Positions 1-8,046 of a DNA stretch of 64,000 nucleotides are shown one piece after another; within the stretch, counting starts at the first letter, position 1, and each line of letters starts with the position of its first letter. Position numbers and translations under genes: made by a program. The stretch comes from Kribbella steppae (GTDB taxonomy: Bacteria; Actinomycetota; Actinomycetes; Propionibacteriales; Kribbellaceae): NCBI RefSeq assembly GCF_004342025.1, contig NZ_SLWN01000020.1:62001-126000 (forward strand), given 5' to 3'. The notes beneath the pieces are model-generated. The model ran no database searches and was not told the origin of the DNA. It saw only the letters and a list, made by a program, of their open reading frames with translations.

Positions 1-682
1 CGTCCTCGTTGAAGAACTTCCCCTCGAGCTGCCCGTAGAGCGTCCACCACATTCGCCACGGGTTGGTCGTCTCGATCGAGGCGCCGTACTTGCCGGTGGT
101 CTCCTTGGCCGCCCGGATCATCTCCACGAAGGCGTCCACACCCTTGACCGGCTTGATCTTGCCGTCGGGGCCGAGCAGCCCGGCCTTCTTGCAGATCTCG
201 GTGTTGTAGTAGAGGACGAACGGGTGCTGGTCCAGCGGTACGGCGTACAGCTTGCCTTCCACGACACAGCGGCTCCAGGTCGCGGGCAGGAAGTCCTCCT
301 CGCGGATACCGGCCTCGTTCAGCAGGTCGACCGGGATCGGATCGAGCATGGTGCTCGGGCTGAAACCCTTCAGCCGGGACAAGTGAAGGGTTGCCACCTC
401 GGGCGCCCGGCCGCCGGCCGCGGACATCGCCAGCTTGGTGTAGAACGGCGGGCCCCAGGCCAGCGTGTGCGCCTCGAAGTGCACGTCCGGGTGCTCGGCG
501 ACGTACTGGTCGTGGATCTGCAGCAGGCGGGCACCGTCACCGCCGCCGAACAGGTTCCATTCGCGGACCCGGGGCGTGGATCCGAGGCTGCCGCAGCCGC
601 TCAGGGCGAGGGCTCCGGCAGCGCCGAGCAGACCTCCGAGAACGGCTCGGCGGGAGGGGTGCGGGGGAGATTCGTCAAGCAT
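1..682 (-). CDS. Sugar ABC transporter substrate-binding lipoprotein (5' part, runs off window start)
   Basis: This is the N-terminal 227 residues of an extracellular solute-binding protein that would capture a sugar outside the membrane and deliver it to ABC permeases. The N-terminus has an Arg-Arg pair (residues 11-12), a hydrophobic stretch and a lipobox LSGC with the lipidated Cys at residue 30. The mature part begins like other family 1 binding proteins (REWNLFGGGDGARL) and contains the typical YAVPLDQHPFVLYYN segment. The ATG at 682 has GGAGG eight bases upstream. The C-terminus and any permease genes lie beyond position 1. A tandem operator-like repeat (773-797) and a LacI gene lie just upstream, so induction by the transported sugar is inferred. 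Confidence 0.88.
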   Translation of the reverse strand, partial: MLDESPPHPSRRAVLGGLLGAAGALALSGCGSLGSTPRVREWNLFGGGDGARLLQIHDQYVAEHPDVHFEAHTLAWGPPFYTKLAMSAAGGRAPEVATLHLSRLKGFSPSTMLDPIPVDLLNEAGIREEDFLPATWSRCVVEGKLYAVPLDQHPFVLYYNTEICKKAGLLGPDGKIKPVKGVDAFVEMIRAAKETTGKYGASIETTNPWRMWWTLYGQLEGKFFNED

Positions 683-772
683 CTGCGTGTCCTCCAGGCG
701 GGGGTGGAGCACGGTTTCGGGCGTGCATGACCGCCGCGCCGGCTCGGGGTGCGGATCACCGGCGCATGCTTT

Positions 773-797
773 TACATCGGTGTACTACATCGGTGTA
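773..797. promoter_or_regulatory. Tandem LacI-type operator candidate
   Basis: Two exact copies of TACATCGGTGTA lie at 773-784 and 786-797, one base apart. Each copy is itself a near-palindrome (TACA....TGTA). They lie between the divisive points of the binding-protein gene (start 682) and the 3' end of the LacI gene (862). They are in the right place to control transcription of the binding protein. Binding by the neighbouring LacI protein is inferred. Confidence 0.6.
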
Positions 798-861
798 GAG
801 ATGATGCCCGGGTGGTCTTTGGACCGTCAACCCCTCGGGTCCGGTGCCTTTGTGTGACCGG

Positions 862-1866
862 TCAGCCGGCGGTGGATTCGCGCACGTGCAGCTCGTACGA
901 CGCCACGATCTCCTGGTGCTCGGAGTCGTCGCCGGCCATCCGCTGCACCAGCAGTTCGACCGCCTTCCGGGCGATCTGGGTGCGGTTCGGATCGACCGTC
1001 GTCAGGGTCGGGCTGCTGTAGCTCGCCTCGTCGATGTTGTCGAAGCCTGCGACTGCGACGTCGTCCGGGATCCGGATCCCGTGTGCGGTCAGCGCGCGGA
1101 CCGCGCCGAGGGCAAGCGTGTCGTTGAGGGCGAAGACGGCGTCGAACTTCTGCCCGGTGGCGAGCAGCTCCTCCATCGCGTCCGCACCGCTCGACCGGTG
1201 CCACTTCCCGCCCGACACGGCCAGCTGCTCCGGCACGGGTACGCCGTACTCGGTGAGGGTCTCGGCGTACGCGCCGTACCGGATGGCGGCGGTTCCCACC
1301 TTCTCGCCGGGGCGGATGCCGATGACCGCGATCCTGCGGCGGCCCTGGTCGAGCAGGTGCCGGATGACGGCCTTGGTGCCCTCGACGTTGTCGATCATCA
1401 CGTGGTCGACCGGTCCGTGGAAGATCCGCTCGCCGAGCAGCACCATCGGGGTCGGCGTGCGGAGCTGCTCGACGTCCTCGGGGCCGAGCCCGAGCGGACT
1501 GTAGAGCAGGCCGTCGACGAGATGGCCGCGCGGCCGGGCGAGCGCGGTCAGTTCGCGCTCACGGTCGGCGTTCGTGGTCTCGATCATCACCGTCAGGCCG
1601 TGCTCACCGGCGGCCGCGATCGCCGCGTCGGCGAGCTCGGCGAAGTACGGATTGCTCAGCTCGGGGACGGCCAGGCCGATGATGCCAGTCCGGCCGGACT
1701 TGAGGTTCCGGGCCGAGATGTTCATCTGGTAGCCGAGGGCATCGATCGAGGCGAGCACCTTGATCCGGGTCTCCTCACGGATGTACGGGTACCCGTTCAT
1801 CACGTTGGACACCGTCTTCGGCGACACCCCGGCATGCCGGGCCACGTCCCGCATCGTCACTGCCAC
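862..1866 (-). CDS. LacI-family transcriptional repressor
   Basis: This is a sugar-responsive repressor of about 334 residues. The N-terminal helix-turn-helix reads MRDVARHAGVSPKTVSNVMNG, followed by the hinge helix (SARNLKSGRTG). A periplasmic-binding-protein-like ligand domain follows, with the family signatures IIGLAVPELSNPYF and VAGFDNIDEASY. An upstream in-frame ATG at 1917 exists, but the GTG at 1866 has GGGGGTGAT in front of it and gives the normal family length. The gene is oriented towards the binding-protein gene, so it most likely regulates that sugar locus through the tandem repeat at 773-797. The ligand cannot be told from sequence. Confidence 0.9.
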   Translation of the reverse strand: MAVTMRDVARHAGVSPKTVSNVMNGYPYIREETRIKVLASIDALGYQMNISARNLKSGRTGIIGLAVPELSNPYFAELADAAIAAAGEHGLTVMIETTNADRERELTALARPRGHLVDGLLYSPLGLGPEDVEQLRTPTPMVLLGERIFHGPVDHVMIDNVEGTKAVIRHLLDQGRRRIAVIGIRPGEKVGTAAIRYGAYAETLTEYGVPVPEQLAVSGGKWHRSSGADAMEELLATGQKFDAVFALNDTLALGAVRALTAHGIRIPDDVAVAGFDNIDEASYSSPTLTTVDPNRTQIARKAVELLVQRMAGDDSEHQEIVASYELHVRESTAG

Positions 1867-2057
1867 GGCATCACCCCCAACCCACCGGTCCTTGGTTTCC
1901 CCCACACCGTAATGCACCCGGCGGCCCCGGCTGCTCTGCCGACTGGTTGTGGACCCGGATCGGGCTCCTTCAGTCCGGCACCGTCCGCCTGATCGACCGC
2001 CTGGACCCTTGCCTCGACGGCCGACAATGCGGTGGCTGTGGTGCCGTTTCGGCGCGG

Positions 2058-2261
2058 TTAAGCGCCGTACGGCGGGCGGTTCAGTGGCGTGAGCGTGATG
2101 CCGACTTGGACGGCTTTGCTCAGGATCGCCGGTTCTGGGCGGCCGAGGCGCATTCCGATCACCGCGGGCGGCAGGTTGTCGGCGGCCAGTTCTTTCAACT
2201 TGCTCAGTTCCTTTGCTGTCCAGGGTTCCGCGGCATTGCGGATGGACTGCGGCAATCCCAT
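2058..2261 (-). CDS. Small helix-turn-helix-like protein, 67 aa
   Basis: This is a short basic protein with a Myb/SANT- or GcrA-like core. WTAKELSKLKELA is followed by a second helix that ends in GMRLGRPEPAILSKA, a pattern seen in small conserved bacterial proteins that begin 'LPxSIRN'. The ATG at 2261 is preceded by GAAGTGAGG. I recognise the general pattern but no assigned function; sequence-specific DNA binding is plausible. It stands alone, downstream of and on the same strand as the broken VOC gene. Confidence 0.6.
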   Translation of the reverse strand: MGLPQSIRNAAEPWTAKELSKLKELAADNLPPAVIGMRLGRPEPAILSKAVQVGITLTPLNRPPYGA

Positions 2262-2322
2262 CGTCCTCACTTCTTTCGTTCCGATCTCCGTCCCCGGTGC
2301 CCGATCTGCAACGTTTGAAAAG

Positions 2323-2727
2323 TCAGTACGACTGGAGCTCGAGCAGGGTGCCGTCGGGGGCGCGGAGGTGGGCGGTGCGGAGGTTCGGCCCCCATTGCGG
2401 ACGGTCCTGGGGTGGTGACACAACGGTCGCGCCGAGTTTCTCCAGCAGCTCGACCGCCGAGTCGACCTCGTCAACCTTGAAGACGAGCATGGCCGCGTCC
2501 TGGGTGGAAGCGTCTGGTGGCAGATCGCCGGTGCCGATCGTGTTCGCCATCATCGTGCGGCCGAACAGCACCAGGCCGGTCTGGCCGTCCAGATCCCAGT
2601 TCGCGTACTGCGCCTCGGGGATCACCTTCACCGGCTGGACGTCGTACAACTAGGACAGTGCGGTCCGGTAGAAGTCAACGGCAGCAGGGAAATCGCGGAC
2701 CAGCAGCCGTGGGTAGAGCGCGTCCAT
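2323..2727 (-). pseudogene. VOC (glyoxalase/bleomycin-resistance) family gene interrupted by an amber codon
   Basis: Read from the ATG at 2727, the frame gives MDALYPRLLVRDFPAAVDFYRTALS, the typical first beta-alpha unit of a VOC-fold protein. A TAG follows at 2652-2650, and the same frame then continues to the natural end (LRAPDGTLLELQSY) at 2323. The residues on both sides of the stop belong to one family member of normal length (about 134 codons). This is therefore an in-frame nonsense mutation, unless the sequence is wrong. A TTG at 2649 could restart translation but would omit the first strand. The gene is divergent from the marR gene at 2787. Confidence 0.75.
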
Positions 2728-2744
2728 CGTCAGCTCCTCAGTTA

Positions 2745-2760
2745 GTTGGTGATAACCAAC
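2745..2760. promoter_or_regulatory. MarR operator candidate
   Basis: The sequence GTTGGT-GATA-ACCAAC is a perfect six-base dyad in the short gap between the VOC gene and the marR gene. A further related half-site (TTGGTATCAAC) follows at 2764. It lies just upstream of the marR -10 (TACAAT, 2775-2780), as expected for an autorepressor that also controls its divergent neighbour. Confidence 0.55.
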
Positions 2761-2786
2761 GATTGGTATCAACCTACAATAGGCCG

Positions 2787-3218
2787 ATGGAGACTCTCGC
2801 GGGGACGACCACCTTCGTGCTGCACAAAGTGGCGGTGGCGAGCCGGCGGGCGATCGCGGACCGGCTCGCCGAGCGGCCGGGCCTCACGCTGTGGCAGTAC
2901 GCCGCGCTCGCGGAGCTCGGCGATCACGGACCGGCGGCACAGAACAGCCTGGCCGCGGCGCTGGGGATGGATCCGAGTGACATGGTCCGGCTGATGGACG
3001 AGTTGATCACCAAGCGGCTGGTCGGCCGGGAGCGCGACCCGGCGGATCGGCGCCGGTACCGGATCACGCTGACCGTGAAGGGCCGGACCGCGCTGACCAC
3101 CGCCGCGAAGGTGATCCGGGAGGTGGAGCGGACCACGCTGCAGCCGCTGTCGGCAGCCGAACGGGCGACGCTGCACGCCCTGGTGACGAAGATTCGCACA
3201 CGCTCCGTGAAGGACTGA
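2787..3218 (+). CDS. MarR-family transcriptional regulator
   Basis: This is a winged-helix regulator of 143 residues. The family pattern is visible: LTLWQYAALAELGDHGPAAQNSLAAALG (recognition helices), MDELITKRLVGRERDPADRRRYRITLT (wing with the DxRxR motif) and a C-terminal dimerisation helix. The ATG at 2787 lies six bases after a good -10 element (TACAAT), so the transcript is probably leaderless. MarR proteins usually repress a divergent detoxification gene. Here that neighbour is the interrupted VOC gene, so the regulator may have lost its target. Confidence 0.88.
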   Translation: METLAGTTTFVLHKVAVASRRAIADRLAERPGLTLWQYAALAELGDHGPAAQNSLAAALGMDPSDMVRLMDELITKRLVGRERDPADRRRYRITLTVKGRTALTTAAKVIREVERTTLQPLSAAERATLHALVTKIRTRSVKD

Positions 3219-3271
3219 CCGCCATGTGTGGGACAGCTGGCCGTCGCCTCCAACACTCGTTGACGACGGCG

Positions 3272-3362
3272 CGGACCGCCAGGCCATCACAATCCAGCTC
3301 GGCGGGCTCCCGCCCGCGGGCCGGGGGGGTGTGAGCGTCACATGTGATGGCCTGGCGGTCCG
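3272..3362. repeat. Perfect 20-bp inverted repeat between convergent genes
   Basis: Bases 3272-3291 are the exact reverse complement of 3343-3362, with a 51-base, very G/C-rich interior. It lies between the convergent ends of the marR gene (3218) and the aldo/keto reductase gene (3368). A perfect 10-bp palindrome (TCACATGTGA) sits at 3339-3348. It may act as a bidirectional terminator, although the loop is long. No target-site duplication is visible at its ends. Confidence 0.7.
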
Positions 3363-3367
3363 GTGGA

Positions 3368-4411
3368 TCAGCGTTCGGCTGCCGGGCGGCGGCGGAGGGT
3401 CGGGATGGTGAGTGACGGCGGCCGCCAGGCACCATCCGGCTGGTAGAGGTCTGTGCCTGGCGGGACGATCTCGTCGATGCGATCGAGGGTCGCGTCGTCC
3501 AGGGTCAGGTCGACGGCCTTCAGCAGGCCGTCCAACTGCTCCATCGTGCGCGGGCCGCTGATCACCGACGTCACCGCCGGGTGTGTGGTGGCGAACGCCA
3601 GCGCCAGTTCGGGCAGCGTGCAACCGATGCCCTCGGCAACCTCGATCAGCTGCTCGACCGCGTCGAACTTCGCCGCGTTCCCCGGGATCGACGGATCGAA
3701 CCGGAACGGCGTGAGCGCGGCCCGCCCCGTGGTCAGATCGACCGGCTGGTCCTTGCGCACCTTGCCGGACAGGAACCCCGACGCGAGCGGACTCCACGTC
3801 AGCACACCCATGCCCAGCCGCTGGGTCGTCGGCAGCAACGACCGCTCGATCCCCCGGCTGATCAGCGAGTACGGCGGTTGCTCGGTCCGGAACTTCCCGT
3901 ACCCGCGCCGCTCGGCGACGTAGTACGCGGTCACGATGTCCTCGGCCGGGAACGTCGAGCACCCGAACGCGCGGATCTTCCCCTGGCTGACCAGATCGGT
4001 CAGCACCCACAGCGTTTCCTCGATATCCGTGCTGTAGTCCGGCCGATGGATCTGGTACAGATCGATCCAGTCCGTGTCGAGCCGGCGCAGGCTGTTCTCC
4101 ACCTCCTGGACGATCCACCGGCGCGAGTTGCCGCTGCGGTTGCGGGTCCCGTCGTCCAGCGGGAAATGCACCTTGGTCGCGAGGACGACATCGTCGCGGC
4201 GGCCCTTGAGCGCCTTGCCGACGATCTCCTCGGACTCGCCGCGGGAGTACATGTCCGCGGTGTCGACGAAGTTGATGCCCTGGTCCAGGGCGGCGTGGAT
4301 GATGCGGACACTGTCCTCGTGGTCGGGGTTGCCGACCGCACCGAACATCATGGTCCCGAGGCAGTGTGCACTGACCTCGATCCCGGTCCCACCCAGCGTG
4401 CGATAACGCAT
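3368..4411 (-). CDS. Aldo/keto reductase
   Basis: This is an NADPH-dependent oxidoreductase of 347 residues with a TIM-barrel fold. The catalytic tetrad is visible as D50 and Y55 (VDTADMY), K80 (LATKVH) and H122 (YQIHRPD). The C-terminal cofactor-binding segment VTSVISGPRTMEQLD is also present. The ATG at 4411 has AGGAG upstream; a TTG at 4417 is less likely. Its promoter has a MerR-type dyad inside a 19-base spacer between TTGACC and TAGCGT (4477-4447), so the MerR protein encoded at 5576 probably controls it. The substrate is unknown; aldehyde detoxification fits the context. Confidence 0.9.
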   Translation of the reverse strand: MRYRTLGGTGIEVSAHCLGTMMFGAVGNPDHEDSVRIIHAALDQGINFVDTADMYSRGESEEIVGKALKGRRDDVVLATKVHFPLDDGTRNRSGNSRRWIVQEVENSLRRLDTDWIDLYQIHRPDYSTDIEETLWVLTDLVSQGKIRAFGCSTFPAEDIVTAYYVAERRGYGKFRTEQPPYSLISRGIERSLLPTTQRLGMGVLTWSPLASGFLSGKVRKDQPVDLTTGRAALTPFRFDPSIPGNAAKFDAVEQLIEVAEGIGCTLPELALAFATTHPAVTSVISGPRTMEQLDGLLKAVDLTLDDATLDRIDEIVPPGTDLYQPDGAWRPPSLTIPTLRRRPAAER

Positions 4412-4456
4412 GTACAAGCTCCTAGCTCCCGGATCTGCTGTCCCGAACGCTAGAAG

Positions 4457-4472
4457 CTAGAGCGCTGTCTAG
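4457..4472. promoter_or_regulatory. MerR-type operator in the divergent aldo/keto reductase - aminotransferase promoter
   Basis: The dyad CTAGA-GCGCTG-TCTAG lies in the 69-94 bp region between the divergent genes. On the minus strand it sits inside a 19-base spacer between TTGACC (4477-4472) and TAGCGT (4452-4447), the elongated spacer typical of MerR-activated promoters. The same dyad with the same arms recurs in front of merR at 5539. Confidence 0.65.
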
Positions 4473-4498
4473 GTCAAGCCATGCGTAGGGTGGAGCGC

Positions 4499-5533
4499 GT
4501 GGAGTTCTCAGGACTGTGGGATCCAGAGCCGGGCTGGCTGAACACCGCGTCGTACGGGTTGCCGCCGCGGCCCGCGTGGGAGGCGCTGCAGGCCGCGCTG
4601 TCCGACTGGCGGGTCGGCGCGACGAGCTGGGAGCCGTGGGACGAGTCGACCACCCGCAGCCGCGAGTCGTTCGCGCGGTTGGTCGGTGCCGATGCGGCCG
4701 ATGTGTTCGTGGGCAGCACGGTCTCCGCGGCCCTGGCGCCGATCGCGACCGCGTTGCCGGACGGTGCGAAGGTGCTGACCGACGACGTCGAGTTCACCTC
4801 CAACGTCTTCCCGTGGAAGGTGCAGGAGGACCGGGGCGTCGAGGTGGTCGGCGTACCGGGGGAGGAACTGGTCGCGGCGATCCGGCCCGGGATCGACCTG
4901 GTCGCGGTCAGTGCGGTGCAGTCGTCGACCGGCGTGGTCCTCGACCTGCCCACGGTGATTGCTGCCAGCAAGGAAATCGGCGCGTTGGTGGTGATCGACG
5001 GGAGCCAGGCCGTCGGCTGGCTGCCGCTCACCGTGGACGGGATCGACGCTCTCGTCGTCCACACCTACAAGTGGCTGATGTCGCCTCGCGGCGCGACGCT
5101 GGGTTACCTCTCGCCGCGCTTGCAGGAGCTCTGCCGACCGTCGGCCGCCGGGTGGTACGCCGGCGCGGACGTGCACACGTCGTACTACGGCACCCGGATG
5201 GACCTTGCACCCGGCGCCCGGAAGTTCGACCAGTCGCCGAGCTGGTTCTGCTACGTCGGCGCCGCGCCCGCGCTGGAGTTGGTCGAGCAGATCGGTGTCG
5301 AGACGATCCAGCAGCACAACCTCGCACTGGCCAACGAGTTCCGCGACGGACTCGGCCTGCCGCCGTCCAACTCCGCCATCGTCAGCACCTCACTGGCCGG
5401 AGCGCAGGAGGCCTTCGCGTCCGCGGGCATCCGCGCGGCCGTCCGGGACGGGAAGTTGCGGGCGTCGTTCCACCTCTACACGACGCCGGCCGACGTCCAT
5501 CAGGCCCTCGCAGCGCTCAAACCTTTGCAGTAA
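4499..5533 (+). CDS. Aminotransferase class V-fold PLP enzyme
   Basis: This is a pyridoxal-phosphate enzyme of the cysteine desulfurase / kynureninase-like fold, 344 residues. Visible features are the N-terminal NTASYGLPPRP, the aspartate-glutamine pair that holds PLP (VVIDGSQAVG, D167 and Q170), and the Schiff-base lysine K191 in VVHTYKWLMSPRG. The reaction is unknown. The ATG at 4481 is also possible, but TAGGGT at 4486-4491 would serve as a -10 seven bases before the GTG at 4499, giving a leaderless start like that of merR downstream. It lies between two MerR-type operators and is probably part of that regulon. Confidence 0.85.
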   Translation: MEFSGLWDPEPGWLNTASYGLPPRPAWEALQAALSDWRVGATSWEPWDESTTRSRESFARLVGADAADVFVGSTVSAALAPIATALPDGAKVLTDDVEFTSNVFPWKVQEDRGVEVVGVPGEELVAAIRPGIDLVAVSAVQSSTGVVLDLPTVIAASKEIGALVVIDGSQAVGWLPLTVDGIDALVVHTYKWLMSPRGATLGYLSPRLQELCRPSAAGWYAGADVHTSYYGTRMDLAPGARKFDQSPSWFCYVGAAPALELVEQIGVETIQQHNLALANEFRDGLGLPPSNSAIVSTSLAGAQEAFASAGIRAAVRDGKLRASFHLYTTPADVHQALAALKPLQ

Positions 5534-5538
5534 ACCAT

Positions 5539-5554
5539 CTAGAGGGTGGTCTAG
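5539..5554. promoter_or_regulatory. MerR-type operator upstream of merR gene
   Basis: The dyad CTAGA-GGGTGG-TCTAG followed by GTC is the second copy of the motif at 4457-4472. It is followed by TAAGGT (5563-5568) and, seven bases later, the ATG of the MerR gene. This suggests autoregulation and a leaderless message. Confidence 0.62.
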
Positions 5555-5575
5555 GTCCGGGCTAAGGTGCCGCCT

Positions 5576-6010
5576 ATGAGCACGGGACTGAGCATCGGAC
5601 AGGTGGCGGAGCGGACCGGGCTGAGTGTGCACGCCCTGCGGTTCTACGAGCGCGAGGGCTTGCTCGCGGATCCGGTACGGCGTGAGTCGAACGGCCGACG
5701 CGTCTACAGCGAGGACGACGTCGACTGGCTCGGTATGTGCATCAAGTTCAGATCGTCCGGGATGCCGCTGGACACCATCCGCAAGTACACCGACCTGGTC
5801 CGCCAGGGCCCCGGCAACGAACAGGACCGGCTGGCGCTCCTCCGCAGCCACCAGGACCATGTCACCGCCCAGATTCAGGACCTCAACGAGTGCCTGAACG
5901 TCATCACCCACAAGGTCGACGTCTACCAGCAACGTCTCGCGGAAGGCACCGCCGACTGCCTCTGGGTCGCGCCCTCGACCACCGCCGAGAACACCTCCGC
6001 AGCCTCCTGA
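5576..6010 (+). CDS. MerR-family transcriptional regulator
   Basis: This protein has 144 residues. The N-terminal winged helix reads LSIGQVAERTGLSVHALRFYEREGLL, then the second wing helix (GRRVYSEDDVDWLGMCIKFRSSGMPLDTI). A long dimerisation coiled coil covers residues 75-125. The C-terminus lacks a clear metal-binding cysteine pair (one Cys, in DCLWVAP), so a metal sensor is unlikely; this type usually responds to aldehydes or redox signals. The start codon directly follows a -10 element. Two copies of the same dyad, one here and one at 4457, point to control of itself, the aminotransferase and the aldo/keto reductase. Its stop abuts the fdhD stop with no gap. Confidence 0.9.
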   Translation: MSTGLSIGQVAERTGLSVHALRFYEREGLLADPVRRESNGRRVYSEDDVDWLGMCIKFRSSGMPLDTIRKYTDLVRQGPGNEQDRLALLRSHQDHVTAQIQDLNECLNVITHKVDVYQQRLAEGTADCLWVAPSTTAENTSAAS

Positions 6011-6856
6011 CTACCCGGCTGAGCGGGCGGCGCTGACGTCGATGCGATCCGGATGGGCGTAGACGTTCATCGAGCCGTTGCGGATGAAGCCGGCCAGCGT
6101 CAGGCCGGATTCGTCGGCGAGGTCAACGGCCAGGGAGCTGGGGGCGGACACGGCGCCGAGGACGGGGATGCCGGCCATGACTGCCTTCTGGGCGAGCTCG
6201 AAGGAGGTGCGGCCGGAGACGATGAGGATGCGGGAGCGGGCCGGGATCTGGTTGTTGAGGACTGCCCAGCCGATGACCTTGTCGACGGCGTTGTGCCGCC
6301 CGACGTCCTCGCGGACGACGAGGAGCTCACCGGTGGCCGTGAACAGACCGGCGGCGTGCAGTCCGCCGGTGCGGTCGAAGACTTGCTGCCGGGCGCGCAG
6401 CGCGTCTGGGAGGCCGACCAGAACGTCGTACGGAATGCGGACCTGGTCGTCAGCCGGCGAGTAGCGCGTCTTCAGGCGTACGGCGTCCAGCGAGGCCTTA
6501 CCGCAGACGCCGCAGGACGACGTCGTGTAGAAGTTGCGCTCGACGCCGGTCACCGGCGGTGGCACACCGGGTGAGAGTCCGACGTCGAGGACGTTGTAGG
6601 TGTTGCGACCCTCGTCGTCGCGCGAGTCGCAGTACCTGGCGTCGCGGATGTCGTCGACGCTGCCGATCACACCCTCGGTGTGCAGGAACCCGTGTGCCAG
6701 CTCGACATCGTGCCCCGGCGTACGCATGGTGACCGCGAGCGGCTTGCCGTCGACGCGAAGCTCGAGCGGTTCCTCGACGGCGATCGAGTCCGGCCTCGTT
6801 CGGTCGCCCGTCGGGCCAAGTCGCAGTACCGGACGACGTGCGATCAGACGCCCCAT
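6011..6856 (-). CDS. fdhD: Formate dehydrogenase accessory sulfurtransferase FdhD
   Basis: FdhD passes sulfur from a cysteine desulfurase to the molybdenum cofactor that is inserted into formate dehydrogenase. The protein has 281 residues. The active-site loop CGVCGKAS carries C115 and C118, and other family blocks are visible (VEEPLELRVDGKPL, TGGLHAAGLF, EDVGRHNAVDKV, ILIVSGRTSFELAQKA). The ATG at 6856 overlaps the last 13 bases of the moeA-like gene. It is the last gene of the fds operon, equivalent to fdsC of other bacteria. Confidence 0.95.
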   Translation of the reverse strand: MGRLIARRPVLRLGPTGDRTRPDSIAVEEPLELRVDGKPLAVTMRTPGHDVELAHGFLHTEGVIGSVDDIRDARYCDSRDDEGRNTYNVLDVGLSPGVPPPVTGVERNFYTTSSCGVCGKASLDAVRLKTRYSPADDQVRIPYDVLVGLPDALRARQQVFDRTGGLHAAGLFTATGELLVVREDVGRHNAVDKVIGWAVLNNQIPARSRILIVSGRTSFELAQKAVMAGIPVLGAVSAPSSLAVDLADESGLTLAGFIRNGSMNVYAHPDRIDVSAARSAG

Positions 6857-8046
6857 GGTCGCGCTCCCGGATCGAGTGGCAGCAGGCGAGCAGCGATCGC
6901 GGACGCCGGACCGGGATCGACCACGGCGAGTGCGTCCGCCGCGGCCACCCCGCGCAGCATCGCTGAACCGCCGTGTCCCACTGGTACGACGCCTTGTCCG
7001 GTGACCCGAACCGGTACGAGCCGGGTACTCCGCGGATGGCACGCCAGCCCACCTGGTACCGGCGCAACCATCAACGAGGGAAGGGGGAGACCGCGCATGC
7101 GCAGGATGGCCGCGACACCCAAGGTGAGGAACGCGGTCAACGCGGCGAACGGGTTGCCGGGCAGACCAACGACCAGCCGGCCATCGGCGAGACGCGCCAA
7201 CGCCTGTGGATGACCGGGCCGGCACGCCACACCGTCGATGATCAGCTCGGCGCCGAGGGCGGACAACGCCGGGCGGAGATGATCCGCCGGCCCGGACGCC
7301 GACGAGCCGGACACGAAGATCAGCTCCGCGTCGGCCGACCGCAGCGTGTCGATCAACGCCGTACGGTCGTCGGCTAGATGCGTGACCGGAGTCGTGAGAG
7401 CACCGGCGCGGGTGATCAGGCCGGGCAGCATCGGACCGATCGCGTCACGCACGCGTCCTGGTCCGGACGGGCCTTGGTGGACCAACTCGTCACCGGTCAC
7501 AACGGCTGCCACTCGTGGTTGCGGTATGACGGTGAGCCGGTTGAGACCGACAGACGCAGCCACGCCCAGCACTGGTGGATCCACCTCCACACCAGCAGGT
7601 AGCAGCATCTCGTTGGCAGCGCATTCCTCACCGGCTCGCCTGATGTGCCGCCCAACCTCGGCCGGGCCCTGCACCAGATCGCCAACGAGTACGGCGTCTT
7701 CGTCGCGCACGACCGAGGTAGTGCCGACAGGCACGGCTGCCCCGGTCGTGATGCTCCAGGCCGCACCCTCAGCCAATTCTGGCGGGGTGGGAGAGCTCGC
7801 TGCTACGTGACCACCAAGCCGCCAAGGCCCGGCACCACGCACGGCGTACCCGTCCATGGCTGACCGGTCCACGGGTGGCACAGCAACGGGCGAGACAAGC
7901 GGAGTCGCAAGCACACCCCCTGCAGCTTCGGCCAGTGGCCTAGAGACGGGCTTCAGTGGTGTCGCGGCCGCATGCGCCAACTCCCGAGCAACATCCCACG
8001 GCAGCACGGCTTCGGCATGCCGTGGGGCGTCGCTCGGTTGGGTCAC
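6844..8046 (-). CDS. moeA: MoeA-like molybdopterin molybdenumtransferase
   Basis: MoeA inserts molybdate into adenylated molybdopterin. This 400-residue homologue has the N-terminal VPPVDRSAMDGYAVRG block, the central MoCF-binding region with a diverged SGSSASGPADHL loop (usually GGxSxGxxD) and the LPGNPFAALTAF block. The GTG start at 8046 overlaps the TGA of fdsD by four bases (GTGA), so translation is coupled. Its place inside the formate dehydrogenase operon suggests a dedicated cofactor-loading factor. The loop divergence leaves open whether it is the housekeeping enzyme. Confidence 0.85.
   Translation of the reverse strand: MTQPSDAPRHAEAVLPWDVARELAHAAATPLKPVSRPLAEAAGGVLATPLVSPVAVPPVDRSAMDGYAVRGAGPWRLGGHVAASSPTPPELAEGAAWSITTGAAVPVGTTSVVRDEDAVLVGDLVQGPAEVGRHIRRAGEECAANEMLLPAGVEVDPPVLGVAASVGLNRLTVIPQPRVAAVVTGDELVHQGPSGPGRVRDAIGPMLPGLITRAGALTTPVTHLADDRTALIDTLRSADAELIFVSGSSASGPADHLRPALSALGAELIIDGVACRPGHPQALARLADGRLVVGLPGNPFAALTAFLTLGVAAILRMRGLPLPSLMVAPVPGGLACHPRSTRLVPVRVTGQGVVPVGHGGSAMLRGVAAADALAVVDPGPASAIAARLLPLDPGARPWGV

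Noticed and set aside
844..1992. Long plus-strand open frame of 382 codons
   Set aside because: It is antisense to the LacI gene; its translation is Arg/Asp/Gly/Val-rich without family motifs, as expected from the third-position G/C bias.
2650..2652. TAG in the VOC gene read as pyrrolysine
   Set aside because: No pyl genes are visible, the family has no such residue, and a nonsense mutation is simpler.
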